A stretch of 64,000 nt of DNA from Eucalyptus grandis (taxonomy: Eukaryota > Streptophyta > Magnoliopsida > Myrtales > Myrtaceae), in the NCBI RefSeq assembly GCF_016545825.1, contig NC_052617.1:55446472-55510471 (forward strand), in the 5' to 3' direction. The translations under genes and the position numbers were made by a program. The first letter of the stretch is position 1, and each line of letters starts with the position of its first letter. Under the pieces are notes generated by a model that was not told the origin of the DNA, searched no databases, and saw only the letters and a list, made by a program, of their open reading frames with translations. Below are positions 61,930 through 64,000 of the stretch, piece after piece.

Positions 61930-64000
61930 ACGAGGAAGAGCACTTGTTTGTAGCTTCTTTTTCTGAATCTTTTGTTGGGAATGATGCATGGCTGGTGGAT
62001 AGTGGCTGTACCAATCATATAACTGGCAATTCGAAGCTGTTTAGGAGTCTAGATAGGTCAGTCAGGTCCAGAGTCAGAATTGGCAACGGACAGTATATCA
62101 AAGTGCAAGGGAAGGGTACAGTGGCTATTGAAGGAAATCAGGAGGTGAAGCTGATCAGTGATGTTCTCTTTGTGCCAAATATTGACCATAATCTGTTAAG
62201 TGTTGGTCAATTAGTTGAGAAGGGCTATAAAGTGAAGTTCGAAGGGAATGAATGTCTTATTAATAATGCGAGATAGCAAAGAAGTGCTAAGAATTCCAAT
62301 GAGGACAAGAGTTTCATGTTCAAGCCACAAGAGATGCAACAAATGGCTTTAAAGTGCAAAGAAGAAAATGCGAGATATGGCATAAAAGACTTGGGCATGT
62401 TCACGGGGGAAGAGCATGTCGTTTATGCAGAGAAATAGCTTGCGGATGACTTGCCAAGTTTGGAGGAGGAATTTCCATAGTGCAGAACTTGTCTTCTTGG
62501 CAAGCAAGCCATATTTCCTTTCAAAGGAGGAGGTGGAGAGCATGTGAGAAGCTGCAATTGGTCCACAGATCTATGCGGACCTATGTCCGAGTCTTCTCTC
62601 AATGGTAGCAGGTATTTCATTACCTTCACTAATGATATGACTAGGATGAGTTGGATTTATTTTCTACAAGCCAAGTCTGAAGTTGCTGATGTGTTTGTGA
62701 AGTTTAAAGCCTTAGTTGAGAATCAAAGTGGGAAGAAAATTAAAATGCTCAGGTCTGATAATGGTTCTGAGTATACTGCTCACAAGTTTAAGTTGAATTG
62801 TGAGCAAGCGGGGAATTGTGCAGCAGTTCATCGCTCCTATTCATCTCAACAGAATGGGGTCGGTGAGAGGAAAAACAGAAGTATTATGGAGATGGCCAAA
62901 TGTATGATGCGGGAGAAGATGTTGCCTAAGAAGTTATAGGCTGAAGCAATCTAATACTGCAGTGTTCTTGTAGAAACAGTTGCCCACAAAGGCCTTAGAG
63001 AGGTCAACACATTTTGAAGTCTGGTATGGTGTTAAACCTTCTGTGAAAAATTTGAAGGTTTTGGGTGTTTGTGTTACACTCATGTTCCCGAGGTCAAGAG
63101 GGACAAGCTGGATAAGAAGGCGAGCTTGGAATCTTCATTGGGTACAGTCTCCAATCAAAAGCTTACAGAATTTTTCACCCTATGACGAGAAGGAGGCGTA
63201 AGCGAGATGTTGTTTTTCTAGAGGAAGATGAGTGGAATTGGATGGAAGGAAAGAGTGCGGAAAAAGCAGAATGTTCGAAAAACAACCTGCAACAGATGTA
63301 GAGGTTGATGAAGTTATAGATGGATTGGAAGATAGTGTGGATGATTTACCAGTGAGAGGCACAAGGTCACTTGCTGAAATCTATGAAAGAAGCAATGTGG
63401 CAATGCTCGAACCATCTAACTTTGTGGAAGCTAAGGAGGATCGAGAGGTGGATTGCGGCAATGCGGGAGGAGATTTCAATGATCCGGAAAACCACACATG
63501 GGAGCTTGTTGACAGACCATCTGATAAGAATGTGATTGGGGTTAAGTGGGTGTTTAGAACAAAACTTAATCCTGATGGTTCTGTTAATAAATACAAAGCT
63601 AGACTGGTGGTGAAAGGCTATGCACAAATATAGGGAGTAGACTATTCTGAAACATTTGCTCCTGTTGCACGACTTGATACAATAAGGTTACTTGTTAGTT
63701 ATTGCGGCGAGAGAAGGGGTGGCCTATATTTCGGTTAGATGTCAAGTCTGCATTTCTGAATGGAGAGCTTGAGGAGGAGATTTTGTTGAATAACCTGAAG
63801 GTTTTAGTATCAAAGGGCAAGAAGAGAGTGTATACGGGTTGAAGAAAGCTCTATATGGATTGAAGCGAGGCTCAAGAGCTTGGTATGGGAAGATAGATCG
63901 ATATTTGCAGGATTTTGGCTTCGTAAAAGCTTAAGTGAGTTCACTCTTTATGTCAAGAAGGTGAATCACAGTGTTATAATTCTGTCACTTTATGTAGATG
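61926..64000 (+). pseudogene. Copia element 2 pol (protease, integrase, RT start)
   Basis: Protease DAWLVDSGCTNHITGN near 61985. The pre-integrase region, 62277-62540, is badly degraded. Integrase core has STDLCGP, LRSDNGSEYTAHKF and QQNGVGERKNRSIMEM (D, D, E). RT starts near 63490 (NHTWELVDRPSDKNVIGVKW, YKARLVVKGYAQI, then a TAG), with later pieces in shifting frames to the LYVD box at the window edge. Four or more breaks. Confidence 0.88.

Larger units (their letters stand above)
60581..64000 (+). mobile_element. Ty1/copia element 2 (3' end outside the window)
   Basis: 5' LTR 60581-60903, primer site TGGTATTAGAGC at 60905, then gag, protease, integrase and RT coding, running off the window in the RT box (LYVD). 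It is inserted in the WAK pseudogene. It has several stops and frameshifts (after RKIPSVSSGEV, after NNAR, after LPKKL, after GYAQI), so it is inactive. Confidence 0.93.

Overview
This is a plant nuclear window, almost certainly from a woody eudicot. It holds plant-type LTR retrotransposons with initiator-tRNA-Met and tRNA-Arg primer sites, spliced wall-associated kinase (WAK) genes, fragments of two nuclear genes for plastid proteins, and hAT-, Mutator- and SINE-type elements. The species cannot be read from the sequence. There are no bacterial operons, CRISPR arrays or rRNA genes. About three quarters of the window is recognisable transposable-element DNA, much of it nested.

Layout. (1) 1-5595: 5' half of a minus-strand Ogre/Tat-type Ty3/gypsy element (2.9 kb LTR, tRNA-Arg primer site, intact DUF7745 ORF, open gag) inserted in the gag of a Ty1/copia element (5596-10745). 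(2) 11243-12125: broken WAK ectodomain. (3) 13217-18380: an old Ty3/gypsy relic broken up by a Mutator-like element and a solo LTR. (4) 18455-21743: the only apparently intact host gene, a three-exon WAK receptor kinase on the minus strand. (5) 22-29.6 kb: a tandemly duplicated gene-free block with hAT insertions, a SINE, a 350-bp tandem repeat and a perfect 110-bp inverted repeat at the junction. (6) 29648-44787: a complete but dead 15.1-kb Ogre/Tat element with GATGG target duplications, no visible protease, four tandem arrays in its 3' region, and a plastid-type tRNA-Phe piece inside its 3' LTR. (7) 45-49 kb: relics and repeats. (8) 49277-56326: two broken host gene fragments, convergent: PrfB3 (plus) and the AP endonuclease ARP (minus). 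They are bracketed by 0.2-kb direct copies of a repeat. (9) 56.9-60.6 kb: a second copy of the gypsy relic plus WAK 3' end, split by a hAT element and cut by a second Ty1/copia element that runs off the window (60581-64000).

How the parts relate. The gypsy relic and the WAK 3' end occur twice in the same order and spacing, so they were duplicated as one segment. Each copy shows empty sites for insertions in the other, which gives a relative order of events. The same logic dates the hAT and SINE insertions in the 23-29 kb blocks. Apart from the intact WAK gene, and possibly the still-open Ogre-like element at the left edge, nothing here looks functional. I found no convincing new multi-gene system. 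The best leads are structural: the layered 3'-region arrays, the tRNA insert in an LTR, the repeat-bracketed gene fragments, and the fold-back duplication junction.
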